Assembly: GCA_027010005.1 (NCBI GenBank)
Contig: JALVCM010000184.1
Span: 1 to 12,676, forward strand
Source: Thiohalobacter sp.
GTDB lineage: Bacteria > Pseudomonadota > Gammaproteobacteria > DSM-19610
Length of the DNA: 12,676 bases
Reading direction: 5' to 3'
Below the pieces are notes generated by a model, which did no database searches, had not been told where the DNA came from, and saw only the letters and a list, made by a program, of their open reading frames with translations. Of the stretch, positions 1-8,017 are shown in pieces; positions within the stretch are counted from its first letter, which is position 1; every line of letters starts with the position of its first letter. A program made the translations under genes and the position numbers.

Positions 1-1678
1 CGACCTCGTTGATATTTTCGATCACCAGCCCTTCAGTAACTTCCAGGGTCAGGTGGTTGGGGTCCGCGCCGGTCGAGCCAAGCAGATTCTTCAACCAGGG
101 CACAAAGGAAGCCTGCCGGAACTGGCGCGGGCTCAGGTTTACCGCCAGGTGAAACGGGTGCCCGGCCATATCGCCTTTCGCCATCAGTTGCAGGGCTTCG
201 GAAAGTACCCAGCCACCCACATCGATAATCAGGTCGGATTCCTCGGCAACGGGAATGAAAACCCCGGGCGGGAGCAGGCCGCGTTCGGGATGTTGCCAGC
301 GGACCAGGGCTTCGGCACCGACCAGCTTGCCGTACCGGTCGACCTGGGGTTGTATAAAAAGGCGCAACTCCCCGTTGTTCACAGCATGGCGCAGCTCACG
401 TTCGATGTGGAAACGTTGTTCTGCTGACTCGCTCATGTTGGTTTCAAAGAAAGCGACCTGGTTCCTGCCGCCTTCCTTGGCCCGGTGCAGTGCGGTGTCG
501 GCACGGCGCAAAATCGTACCGGCATTATCGTCCGGGGCTTCCGGGTAAAGGGTGATGCCCAGGCTTGCGGTGACATAGATAGCTTCGTTATCGATCGGGA
601 CAGGTTGCCGTATGGCATTCAGCACTTTTTCCGACAAGGTGAGGGCGCGATGACTGGCTTGCTCGAGCTGATTGCCCAGTTCCGGAACGAGAATGGCGAA
701 TTCATCCGACGCCAGGCGCGCCACGGTATCGCCTTCATGCAGCATTTCTGTCAGACGTTGGCCAAGAGACTGCAGCAGTGCATCACCCAGCATATGGCCA
801 CGTGCATCGTTAATATTCTTGAAGCGATCAATATTGATCAGGAACAGCGCAGCCTTGTTTTTGTTACGCCGCGACAGGGTCAGCGTCTGGTTCAGTCGTT
901 CCATCAACAGGGTGCGGTTGGGCAGGTCAGTGAGGGCATCATAGTAGGCAAGGTGATTGATTTTTGCCTCGGCCTGTTTCTTTTCCGTGATGTCCTGGTT
1001 AATGGCAACATAGTGACTGATTTCTCCCCCGGTTTTGCGTACGGGAGAGATGATTGACCACTCGATGTATTCACGGCCATCCTTGCCGCGGTTGAACAGT
1101 TCCCCCTGCCAGGCCTTGCCTTCAGACAGACGCTTCCACAGGGATGCGTAGGTTTCCGGTGGTGTCTTGCCGGATTTCAGGACACGCGGGTTGCTGCCAA
1201 TCACCTCGCGAGGGGTGTAGCCGGTGTGGCGTACAAAGGCCGCATTGACGTATTCAATTTCGGCCCTGGCGTTGGTAATGAATATGCTTTCGGGGCTTTG
1301 TTCGATGGCCTGTGACAGGGTAAGCAGCTGGTCTTCGGCCTGGTGGCGCCGGATGATCTGGTGTTCCAGTTCCTGATTAGAGGCAATCAGTTCACTCGAA
1401 CGGCGTCGTTCATCAGAAATCATCCGGCCGAGAAAAATAATCGCCAGCAAGGCCAGAATACTGACAGCCAGGCCGGGCATTTCGTCCAGACCGGATGTCA
1501 GTTGCGGTGGCCAGCTGATCCCTCTCCGGGACAGGGTGAGGCTTTGACGGAGCGCCATCAGGGCGACCATGGCCCCGAGAAAACCGATGCGCCAGTCACG
1601 AATCCTGTACCACAGGCGCAGCGCCCAGATCATGGCAATCAGCCTGATGAAAACAGATACGCTTAAAATAAGGCTCAT
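1..1678 (-). CDS. Membrane PAS-GGDEF-EAL cyclic-di-GMP signalling protein (3' end cut by window)
   Basis: About 559 codons are open from an ATG at 1676-1678 to the left edge, where the C-terminal part of the EAL domain is missing. A GGAGGG ribosome site lies 9 nt upstream of the ATG. The N-terminus (about residues 2-85) is hydrophobic with two or three likely membrane segments. A short linker follows, then a PAS domain (about 120-240, ending in the typical DITEKKQAE), a GGDEF domain (about 245-405, with YYDALTDLPNR at its start) and an EAL domain from about 420. The signature loop of the cyclase domain reads ASDEF at residues 323-327 instead of GGDEF, and no RxxD inhibitory site precedes it. 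Cyclase activity is therefore doubtful. The EAL motif is intact (GAEALVRW, E-A-L at about 455-457), and NLSPRQF and LEVTEG follow. I infer a sensor-linked c-di-GMP phosphodiesterase, or a GTP-modulated one. It sits downstream of fghA and probably has its own promoter. Confidence 0.93.
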   Translation of the reverse strand, partial: MSLILSVSVFIRLIAMIWALRLWYRIRDWRIGFLGAMVALMALRQSLTLSRRGISWPPQLTSGLDEMPGLAVSILALLAIIFLGRMISDERRRSSELIASNQELEHQIIRRHQAEDQLLTLSQAIEQSPESIFITNARAEIEYVNAAFVRHTGYTPREVIGSNPRVLKSGKTPPETYASLWKRLSEGKAWQGELFNRGKDGREYIEWSIISPVRKTGGEISHYVAINQDITEKKQAEAKINHLAYYDALTDLPNRTLLMERLNQTLTLSRRNKNKAALFLINIDRFKNINDARGHMLGDALLQSLGQRLTEMLHEGDTVARLASDEFAILVPELGNQLEQASHRALTLSEKVLNAIRQPVPIDNEAIYVTASLGITLYPEAPDDNAGTILRRADTALHRAKEGGRNQVAFFETNMSESAEQRFHIERELRHAVNNGELRLFIQPQVDRYGKLVGAEALVRWQHPERGLLPPGVFIPVAEESDLIIDVGGWVLSEALQLMAKGDMAGHPFHLAVNLSPRQFRQASFVPWLKNLLGSTGADPNHLTLEVTEGLVIENINEV

Positions 1679-1882
1679 GTGTGGCCACCCTCCACTGCGT
1701 GTGGCGGCATAAACCTTATTTTATTAAGTAACTTGCAGATTCTAGATACGTTTTCCAGCTTGTTTCCCGGTATGAATGTGTGCCTGGCCCAGCTATAAGA
1801 GGTTTATTCTCATATTTTTATTCCGGTATTTCTGGAAAATTGATGTCGTGGATGCAATTACCATATTGGTTTTGCCCCGGAA
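1679..1882. other. Intergenic, AT-richer, probable promoter region of the PAS-GGDEF-EAL gene
   Basis: This 204-bp gap lies after the stop of fghA and before the ATG of the minus-strand signalling gene. It is clearly more AT-rich than its surroundings, especially around 1710-1850. I see no convincing intrinsic terminator for fghA, only a weak TTCC/GGAA stem near 1823-1840. Minus-strand AT-rich stretches near 1710-1730 could hold a -10 box, but no good -35/-10 pair stands out. No small ORF with a ribosome site was found. Confidence 0.4.
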
Positions 1883-2728
1883 CTACCCGCTTGCCAGCAG
1901 GTGTTGTGCATGAAATGCCAGGTGCTCACCGATAAAACTGGCGATGAAATGGTAGCTATGGTCGTAGTCTTTCTGCATCCGCAAGGTAACGGGGAAGTCA
2001 CCTCGTGCCAGGCAGGCATCAACCAGGGCCTGTGGATATAACTGCTCAGCGAGGAACTCGTCGCCGGTTCCCTGATCGATGAGTAACGGGAGGGATTTCG
2101 CACCGGCCTTGACCAGTTCGGTGGCATCCCAGGTCTTCCAGGCCTCCCGGTCGTCGCCAAGGTAAGCGCTGAAGCAACCCTCGCCCCAGCCGCACCGGAC
2201 GGGATGACAGATCGGTGCAAAGGCCGATACCGAGCGGTAGGCGCCAGGGTTTTTGAGTGCGCAGATCAGTGCACCGTGCCCACCCATGGAGTGCCCGGTA
2301 ACAGATTTCAGTCCGGCAATCAGGGGGAGTTCCGTTTCCACCAGTGCCGGAAGCTCCTGTGTCACATAGTCGTACATCCGGTAGTGACTGGCCCAGGGCT
2401 CGCGGGTTGCGTTGATATAAAATCCGGCGCCCTGTCCCAGGTCGTAGCGGTCCGGCTCATCTGCCACATCTTCCCCGCGCGGACTGGTGTCTGGCATGAT
2501 CAGGGCGATACCGAGTTCTGCTGCATAGCGCTGTGCACCGGCCTTGATACGCACGTTGTCATCGGTACAGGTCAGCCCGGACAGGAAGTACACGGCGGGC
2601 ACCTTGCGTGTTTCCGCCGCAGGTGGCAGGTAGACAGAGAAGGTCATTTCACAATGACAGCTCTGCGAGTCATGGGTGTAGCGGTTCAGCCAGCCGCCGG
2701 ATTCCCGGATGTGTTCTGTCTGCTGCAT
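1883..2728 (-). CDS. fghA: S-formylglutathione hydrolase
   Basis: This cytoplasmic esterase of the alpha/beta-hydrolase fold hydrolyses S-formylglutathione to formate and glutathione. It is the second step of glutathione-dependent formaldehyde detoxification. The 281-residue product has the usual family length. The nucleophile elbow GHSMGGHGAL places the catalytic Ser at 147. Asp223 (GTGDEF) and His257 (DYDHSYHF) complete the triad, and the early FLSGLTCTDDN segment is typical of the family. The ATG at 2726-2728 was chosen because MQQTEHIRESGG matches the normal N-terminus and a GAGG site lies 8-9 nt upstream. A start 15 codons further upstream, at 2773, would overlap the adhC stop and has no such support. 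The gene starts 10 bp after adhC ends, so the two are almost certainly cotranscribed. The family call is very secure. Confidence 0.96.
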   Translation of the reverse strand: MQQTEHIRESGGWLNRYTHDSQSCHCEMTFSVYLPPAAETRKVPAVYFLSGLTCTDDNVRIKAGAQRYAAELGIALIMPDTSPRGEDVADEPDRYDLGQGAGFYINATREPWASHYRMYDYVTQELPALVETELPLIAGLKSVTGHSMGGHGALICALKNPGAYRSVSAFAPICHPVRCGWGEGCFSAYLGDDREAWKTWDATELVKAGAKSLPLLIDQGTGDEFLAEQLYPQALVDACLARGDFPVTLRMQKDYDHSYHFIASFIGEHLAFHAQHLLASG

Positions 2729-2738
2729 GACAATGGCC

Positions 2739-3848
2739 TCAGAAGATAATGACAGAGCGGATACTCTCGCCACTGTGCATCAGGTCGAAAGCGCGGTTGA
2801 TGTCTTCCAGTGGCATGGTGTGGGTTACCATTTTGTCGACTTCGATTTCACCGGCCAGGTAGCGGTCTACGTAACCCGGCAGCTGGCTGCGGCCCTTTAC
2901 ACCGCCAAAGGCTGTCCCTTTCCAGGTGCGTCCTGTGACCAGCTGGAAAGGACGGGTATGGATTTCCTGTCCGGCGCCGGCCACGCCGATGATGGTCGAG
3001 ACACCCCAGCCCATGTGGCAGCACTCCAGCGCCTCACGCATCACTTCGACGTTGCCGATACACTCGAAAGAGTAGTCCACACCGCCGTTGGTCATTTCAA
3101 CGACTGCCTCGGTGACACTGCCGTCCAGTTCTGCAGGGTTAATGAAATCAGTTGCCCCCAGTGCCCTGGCCATCTCGAACTTGTCCGGGTTCATATCGAT
3201 AGCGATGATGCGTTCTGCTTTTGCCATGACGGCGCCCTGCACACACGACAGGCCGATGCCGCCGAGGCCAAACACGGCCACGGTCGAACCGGGTTCGACT
3301 TTGGCCGTGTTGAGTACGGCGCCGATACCGGTGGTGATGCCGCAGCCCAGCAGGCAGACCTTGTCCAGCGGGGCAGCGGGATTGATTTTTGCCAGGGCAA
3401 TTTCCGGGACCACGGTATACTCGGAGAAGGTCGAGCAGCCCATGTAATGATAGATGGGCTTACCATCCAGCGAGAAGCGCCGCGTACCATCGGGCATGTA
3501 GCCGGTCCACACTGTCGAGGCAATGGACTGGCACAGGTTGGTCTTGGTCGACTGGCAGTACTCGCAAGTCCCGCACTCGGGAATATAGAGGGGAATGACA
3601 TGGTCACCGGGTTTCAGGTCCCTGACGCCGGGGCCGCATTCCACGACTTCACAGCCGCCCTCGTGACCCAGTACCGCGGGGAAGGCCGCCTCCGGGTCCT
3701 CACCTGACAGGGTGAAGGCATCAGTATGGCAGACACCCGAGGCAATAACCTTGAGCAGGACCTCGCCTTGCTTCGGGCCTTCCACATCGATGTATTCGAC
3801 AGACAGGGGTTGGTTGGGACCCCAGGCGACAGCGGCTCTGGCTTTCAT
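2739..3848 (-). CDS. adhC: S-(hydroxymethyl)glutathione dehydrogenase (class III alcohol dehydrogenase)
   Basis: This zinc- and NAD-dependent enzyme oxidises S-hydroxymethylglutathione, the spontaneous adduct of formaldehyde and glutathione, to S-formylglutathione. The same family also reduces S-nitrosoglutathione. The 369-residue length is normal. Catalytic zinc ligands are visible as Cys40 (GVCHTD), His62 (GHEGG) and Cys169 (LLGCGITTG). The structural zinc loop has Cys92, 95, 98 and 106. The Rossmann motif GLGGIG is at 194-199, followed by an acidic residue in IDMNPDKF, which indicates NAD preference. PDGTRRFS at about 119-126 is characteristic of the glutathione-dependent class III group. 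The ATG at 3846-3848 has AGAGGA about 9 nt upstream. A longer reading up to 3953 would run into murA and is not supported. The next gene, fghA, follows after 10 bp, and murA ends 35 bp upstream. No frmR-type regulator gene is visible nearby. Confidence 0.97.
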   Translation of the reverse strand: MKARAAVAWGPNQPLSVEYIDVEGPKQGEVLLKVIASGVCHTDAFTLSGEDPEAAFPAVLGHEGGCEVVECGPGVRDLKPGDHVIPLYIPECGTCEYCQSTKTNLCQSIASTVWTGYMPDGTRRFSLDGKPIYHYMGCSTFSEYTVVPEIALAKINPAAPLDKVCLLGCGITTGIGAVLNTAKVEPGSTVAVFGLGGIGLSCVQGAVMAKAERIIAIDMNPDKFEMARALGATDFINPAELDGSVTEAVVEMTNGGVDYSFECIGNVEVMREALECCHMGWGVSTIIGVAGAGQEIHTRPFQLVTGRTWKGTAFGGVKGRSQLPGYVDRYLAGEIEVDKMVTHTMPLEDINRAFDLMHSGESIRSVIIF

Positions 3849-3883
3849 GGTGTGATGTCCTCTGGTTGAAATTTTTTGCCGGG

Positions 3884-5173
<1,290 letters not shown>

Positions 5174-5177
5174 TTAT

Positions 5178-5314
5178 CCGTCATTGCGATGCCTCGACCC
5201 GAAGGGTGAGGTACCCATAATGAACCCCACAGGGGTTCTTTGGGCGCAGCGCGGCAATCTCTTTGGCCTGGTGCCAGACTGCCAGAGATTGCCGCGCTGC
5301 GCTCGCAATGACGG
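5178..5314. repeat. MITE/REP-like palindromic intergenic element with nested hairpins
   Basis: The element is bounded by 12-bp perfect inverted ends, CCGTCATTGCGA at 5178-5189 and TCGCAATGACGG at 5303-5314. Inside are three more inverted repeats. The first is CCTC-G-ACCC/GGGT-GAGG at 5192-5211 with a GAA loop. The second is GAACCCC/GGGGTTC at 5222-5238 with a 3-nt loop. The third is a 19-bp perfect pair, GCGCAGCGCGGCAATCTCT (5244-5262) and its complement (5284-5302). No ORF with a ribosome site lies within it. The GTCATTGCGA and GATTGCCGCGCTGCGCTCGCAATGACG word pattern resembles palindromic repeats dispersed in many bacterial genomes, as I remember them. No clear target-site duplication is visible. 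A further half copy, GCAATGAC, lies at 5323-5330. Transcribed, it would fold strongly and could attenuate transcription between the upstream gene and murA. Confidence 0.65.
5222..5238. terminator. Short GC-rich hairpin within the repeat, possible weak terminator
   Basis: A 7-bp stem, GAACCCC/GGGGTTC, encloses the 3-nt loop ACA. On the minus strand, the direction of the flanking genes, it is followed by ATTAT rather than a true U-tract. On the plus strand it is followed by only three T residues. Termination is therefore possible but unproven, and the much longer 19-bp stem beside it may matter more. Confidence 0.25.
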
Positions 5315-5354
5315 GGGATTTTGCAATGACAGGTAGTTGGGGCACTGGTGAAAA

Positions 5355-6545
5355 TCAGTCAGCCGTCGCCGTGTTTTGTACGGTTGAAAATGCATCGATG
5401 ATCCGGTCAATCTGCTCCTCGCTGTGCGCGGCACTGACGCTGCAGCGCAGCAGGCTGTCATCGGTTGGTGACGCGGGTGGCATGACCAGGTTGACATAGG
5501 CACCGAGTTGCAACAGCCGGTTCCACCAGTCGATCGCCTGGTTACGGTCCCTGATGGTAACGGCCACCACGGGACTGACCTCGGGGCTGACCTGCAGGCC
5601 GAGGTTTTTCAGGCCATCATAGAGACGATGGGCATTGGCCCACAGCTGGTCACGCAGGTACGGGCGCTCCTGCATCAGACGCAGGGCCGCGCGCGTGGAG
5701 GCAATGACCGAGGGTGAGGGTGACGCCGTGAAAATATACGAGCGGATGGCAAAGCGGATAGCATTCAGCTGGTCGTGGTTGCTGACACAGTAGCCCCCGA
5801 TAGCGCCGAGACTTTTGCTGAAGGTGCCTACTACGAAATCTACATCGTCTTCCACGCCGGCGGCTTCCGCCACGCCACGGCCATGCTCACCGAGCATGCC
5901 CAGCGAATGGGCTTCATCGACCAGCAGCAAACCGCCGTACTTGCGTTTGACCTCGGCAATTTCGGCCAGCGGCGCCTGGTCGCCCATCATGCTGTAGATA
6001 CCCTCGACAATGATCAGCGTGTTGTCGATGCGATCACCGAGGCGGCGCAGGCGCTTGTCGAGGTCGGCGGGATCATTGTGACGGAAACGGATGACGTCGG
6101 CGCCACCGAGGCGTACGCCATCATAGATACTGGCGTGGCTGTCGGCATCCAGCACAATGACGTCACCCGGGCCGGCCAGTGTGGAGCCCATCCCCATGGT
6201 GGCCGCGTAGCCGGTGGAAAAGACGATCGAGTGCTTGCGGTCGAAGAATTCAGCCAGTTCCTTCTCCAGCGCCACGTGCCCGGCGAAAGTGCCATTGGCC
6301 ATGCGTGAGCCGGTGGTGCCGGTGCCCAATTCATCGATGGCTTTTTTCGCCGCCTCCAGGCACTCGGGCTCAAAGGTGAGACCGAGATAATTATTGGTGC
6401 CGGCGAGGATGACCTTGTGACCATTGACGATGGCCTCGGTGGAGGACAGCAGCTTTTCGGTCACGGCGCCAAACGGCATTACGCCCAGTGCCTGCAATTC
6501 GGCCTGGATATCGGCGATTGGCTGGAATTTATCGAACAGGCTCAT
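5355..6545 (-). CDS. Serine palmitoyltransferase-like alpha-oxoamine synthase
   Basis: This pyridoxal-phosphate enzyme probably condenses L-serine with a long-chain acyl thioester, releasing CO2 to form 3-ketosphinganine, the first step of sphingolipid synthesis. The 396-residue product shows the whole alpha-oxoamine synthase set. GTNNYLGLT and GTGTTGSRMANGT lie in the N-terminal region. The cofactor-stacking His137 is in DADSHASIYDG, Asp210 and His213 are in VDEAHSLG, and the Schiff-base Lys244 is in GTFSKSLGAIGGY. Arg367 in LLRCSVSAAHS is at the place expected for the substrate-carboxylate arginine. FRHND, EGIYSMMGD and the SRMANGT stretch resemble the soluble bacterial serine palmitoyltransferases as I remember them more than BioF or Kbl. 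The partnered ACP gene supports this, since its stop overlaps this start (ATGA). Alternatives are an amino-acid variant such as a cysteate (sulfonolipid) enzyme, or a BioF homologue. No other biotin gene is present. Confidence 0.85.
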   Translation of the reverse strand: MSLFDKFQPIADIQAELQALGVMPFGAVTEKLLSSTEAIVNGHKVILAGTNNYLGLTFEPECLEAAKKAIDELGTGTTGSRMANGTFAGHVALEKELAEFFDRKHSIVFSTGYAATMGMGSTLAGPGDVIVLDADSHASIYDGVRLGGADVIRFRHNDPADLDKRLRRLGDRIDNTLIIVEGIYSMMGDQAPLAEIAEVKRKYGGLLLVDEAHSLGMLGEHGRGVAEAAGVEDDVDFVVGTFSKSLGAIGGYCVSNHDQLNAIRFAIRSYIFTASPSPSVIASTRAALRLMQERPYLRDQLWANAHRLYDGLKNLGLQVSPEVSPVVAVTIRDRNQAIDWWNRLLQLGAYVNLVMPPASPTDDSLLRCSVSAAHSEEQIDRIIDAFSTVQNTATAD

Positions 6546-6790
6546 GATCCGGGGTTAAGCTTTTCCAGCGCCTGGGCCAGATCATGTACGGTACGGATAT
6601 CGGGCAGAATATTGAGCGGGATCGACATGTCGAAGTGGTCTTCCAGCTGTTCGATCAGTTCCATGACCTGCAGCGAGGTCAGGCCCAGTTCGGCCACGAG
6701 TTCGCTTTCCTCGTTGAGCAGGATACCCTGCTTGGCGAAGGGCTTGAGTACGTCGAAAATGCGTTCAAGGTATTCATTGTAGTCAGGCAT
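6542..6790 (-). CDS. Acyl carrier protein, dedicated partner of the adjacent serine palmitoyltransferase-like enzyme
   Basis: This small acidic carrier protein of 82 residues begins MPDYNEYLERIF. The phosphopantetheine attachment site is in LGLTSLQVMELI, with Ser39 as the modified residue. The usual Asp before that serine is replaced by Thr, giving TSL instead of DSL. Helix 3 and a TVHDLAQALE end complete the fold. Its TGA overlaps the ATG of the downstream enzyme gene (ATGA at 6542-6545), an arrangement typical of translational coupling. I therefore infer that it delivers the acyl chain to that enzyme rather than serving general fatty acid synthesis. The start ATG at 6788-6790 has only a weak GAG-type ribosome site about 8 nt upstream. 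The reading frame stays open far upstream, but that part lies opposite the next gene and does not look like protein. Confidence 0.9.
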   Translation of the reverse strand: MPDYNEYLERIFDVLKPFAKQGILLNEESELVAELGLTSLQVMELIEQLEDHFDMSIPLNILPDIRTVHDLAQALEKLNPGS

Positions 6791-6823
6791 GCAGAAAACT
6801 CGTCCGGATCCGGGGCTTGATAG

Positions 6824-6841
6824 TTGCGCCGCGCGGCGCAA
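6824..6841. promoter_or_regulatory. 18-bp perfect palindrome in the divergent ACP/ELM1 region, possible operator
   Basis: TTGCGCCGCGCGGCGCAA is a perfect inverted repeat lying 34 bp upstream of the ACP start and about 70 bp upstream of the ELM1-family start. It overlaps the -35 hexamer and part of the spacer of a candidate plus-strand promoter. It could be a binding site for a dimeric regulator that controls both genes, or a hairpin in a transcript. A second short palindrome, CCGGATCCGG, lies at 6804-6813. Function is inferred from position only. Confidence 0.4.
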
Positions 6842-6852
6842 GCCGCTAGATT
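6824..6852 (+). promoter_or_regulatory. Candidate sigma-70 promoter for the first ELM1-family gene
   Basis: A -35-like TTGCGC at 6824-6829 is separated by exactly 17 bp from a -10-like TAGATT at 6847-6852, which matches four of six consensus positions. The start codon follows 58 bp downstream of the -10. The -35 match is only three of six, so this is weak evidence by itself. Confidence 0.3.
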
Positions 6853-6910
6853 CGCAAACGCTGAATTGTACTTGGAGTTGAGCGGCGGCGCCACGGGTGT
6901 CAGCCCTGAA

Positions 6911-8014
6911 ATGATAGCCATGAGTCCCGTTGAACCCGTACAGTCCGCTCCGGCCGATCCCGGCGGGAAATCCCCCACCGTGTGGCTGGTCACTGGCTAC
7001 CGTGCCGGTGAGCGTAACCAGGTGCTGGCCCTGGGCGAAGCACTGGGCTGGCCCTTCGAACTGAAGGAACTCAGCTATCACAGCACCGAATTCCGTACCA
7101 GCCTGTTCCGCGGCAGTGACCTGCGTGGCATCCGGCAGGACCAATCCTCTCCCCTCGAGCCGCCCTGGCCAGAGCTGGTGATCTCTGCCGGGATGCGTAA
7201 CGAGCCGGTATGTCGCTGGATCCGGGCGCAGCAGGGCGGAACGACACGCATTGTGCATATTGGCCGGCCCTGGGCGCACGTGGATCGTTTCGACCTGGTG
7301 GTGACCACACCCCAGTACCGGCTGGCGGAACACCCGAAGGTACTGCAGAACACCCTGACCCTGCATCGCGTCACCCCGCAGCGGCTTGAGCAGGAAGCCG
7401 CCCGATGGCACGCCCGGTTTGAACAGCTGCCCGGTCCGCGCACGGTGGTGATCCTTGGTGGTAACAGTGGCCCCTATACCCTGGGGCCAAAGAATGCCCA
7501 TGTGATTGCACAGCAGGTGGAAGCGCTGGCCCAACAGCGTGGCGGTTCGCTGATGATCTCCACCAGTGCCCGAACCTTACCGGCCGTGATCGATATCTTC
7601 GAACGTGAAATCCGCGTGCCGCATGTGTTGTACCGCTGGCGTCCGGGTGACACGGAAAATCCCTATTTCGGGATGCTGGCCCTGTGCGATGACCTGGTTG
7701 TGACGGCAGACAGCATTTCCATGCTCAGTGAGGCCTGTGCCACCGGCAAGCCGGTGTGGATGGCGCCGCTGGGTGGCTATGGTTACCCGATGCGGGAAGA
7801 TCGCGATATCCCCGTGGACTTTCGCTTCAGTGCCTGGACCTACAGCATGATGATGCGCCGGGGGCACCCGCGCCTGAGTCGTGATATCCGCCTCGTTCAC
7901 CAGCGCCTGCTGGAACAGGGGCGTGTAGCCTGGCTGGGTGAGCCGGCCGCCGAATCGACGGCACAATCTGACGATATGGCCCGTGCGGTGGCACGGGTCA
8001 GGGACCTGTTCTGA
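6911..8014 (+). CDS. ELM1/GtrOC1-family putative glycosyltransferase (copy 1)
   Basis: The 367-residue product belongs to the bacterial relatives of the plant mitochondrial-fission protein ELM1, which look like GT-B glycosyltransferases. The exact substrate of this copy is unknown. Visible family features are VWLVTGYRAGERNQ (24-37), SAGMRNEPV (92-100), HIGRPWA (116-122), ILGGNSGPY (181-189), and the C-terminal DSISMLSEACATGKPV (267-282), the expected nucleotide-sugar-binding region with an acidic Glu. No signal peptide or membrane helix is seen, so it is probably cytoplasmic or peripheral. The start is uncertain: ATG at 6911 and ATG at 6920 are both possible with poor ribosome sites, and a TTG at 6824 falls inside the palindrome and is unlikely. 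The gene diverges from the ACP gene and converges on the ABC exporter with directly abutting stops. I infer a sugar transfer to an envelope lipid, possibly a sphingolipid or lipid A core. Confidence 0.85.
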   Translation: MIAMSPVEPVQSAPADPGGKSPTVWLVTGYRAGERNQVLALGEALGWPFELKELSYHSTEFRTSLFRGSDLRGIRQDQSSPLEPPWPELVISAGMRNEPVCRWIRAQQGGTTRIVHIGRPWAHVDRFDLVVTTPQYRLAEHPKVLQNTLTLHRVTPQRLEQEAARWHARFEQLPGPRTVVILGGNSGPYTLGPKNAHVIAQQVEALAQQRGGSLMISTSARTLPAVIDIFEREIRVPHVLYRWRPGDTENPYFGMLALCDDLVVTADSISMLSEACATGKPVWMAPLGGYGYPMREDRDIPVDFRFSAWTYSMMMRRGHPRLSRDIRLVHQRLLEQGRVAWLGEPAAESTAQSDDMARAVARVRDLF

Positions 8015-8017
8015 TCA
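8012..8017. other. Back-to-back stop codons of convergent genes (TGATCA)
   Basis: The plus-strand ELM1-family gene ends with TGA at 8012-8014, and the minus-strand ABC exporter gene ends with TGA at 8015-8017. Together they form the palindrome TGATCA with no intergenic base. No terminator can fit between them, so each transcript must run into the other gene or end inside it. Confidence 0.95.

Noticed and set aside
1..1678. Possible frameshift in the EAL region of the signalling gene near 120
   Set aside because: Checking the bases shows SPRQF-RQASF reads through in one frame. There is no disruption up to the window edge.
1740..1882. Intrinsic terminator after fghA
   Set aside because: Only very short stems occur, and none is followed by a U-tract in the direction of transcription.
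2709..3707. Long plus-strand open frame (332 codons) opposite adhC
   Set aside because: It lies antisense to a gene with full family identity, has no recognisable domain and no good ribosome site. High-GC third positions of adhC explain the open frame.
5174..5503. Minus-strand open frame of 109 codons across the repeat element
   Set aside because: It consists of the translated palindromic repeat and antisense or out-of-frame sequence of the neighbouring gene, and shows no protein-like features.
5355..6545. Assignment of the oxoamine synthase as BioF (biotin synthesis)
   Set aside because: No other biotin gene is adjacent, an ACP gene is coupled to it, and its motifs look closer to serine palmitoyltransferases. 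BioF is kept only as a lesser alternative.
6824..6910. N-terminal extension of the first ELM1-family protein from TTG at 6824
   Set aside because: The TTG is part of the palindrome and promoter-like region, no ribosome site precedes it, and the paralogue has no such extension before its VWVLSG block.
6542..7534. Apparent 330-residue minus-strand protein ending in the ACP
   Set aside because: Only the last 82 residues are protein-like. The upstream part is the complement of the ELM1-family gene and reads as low-quality antisense sequence, so it is not a fusion.
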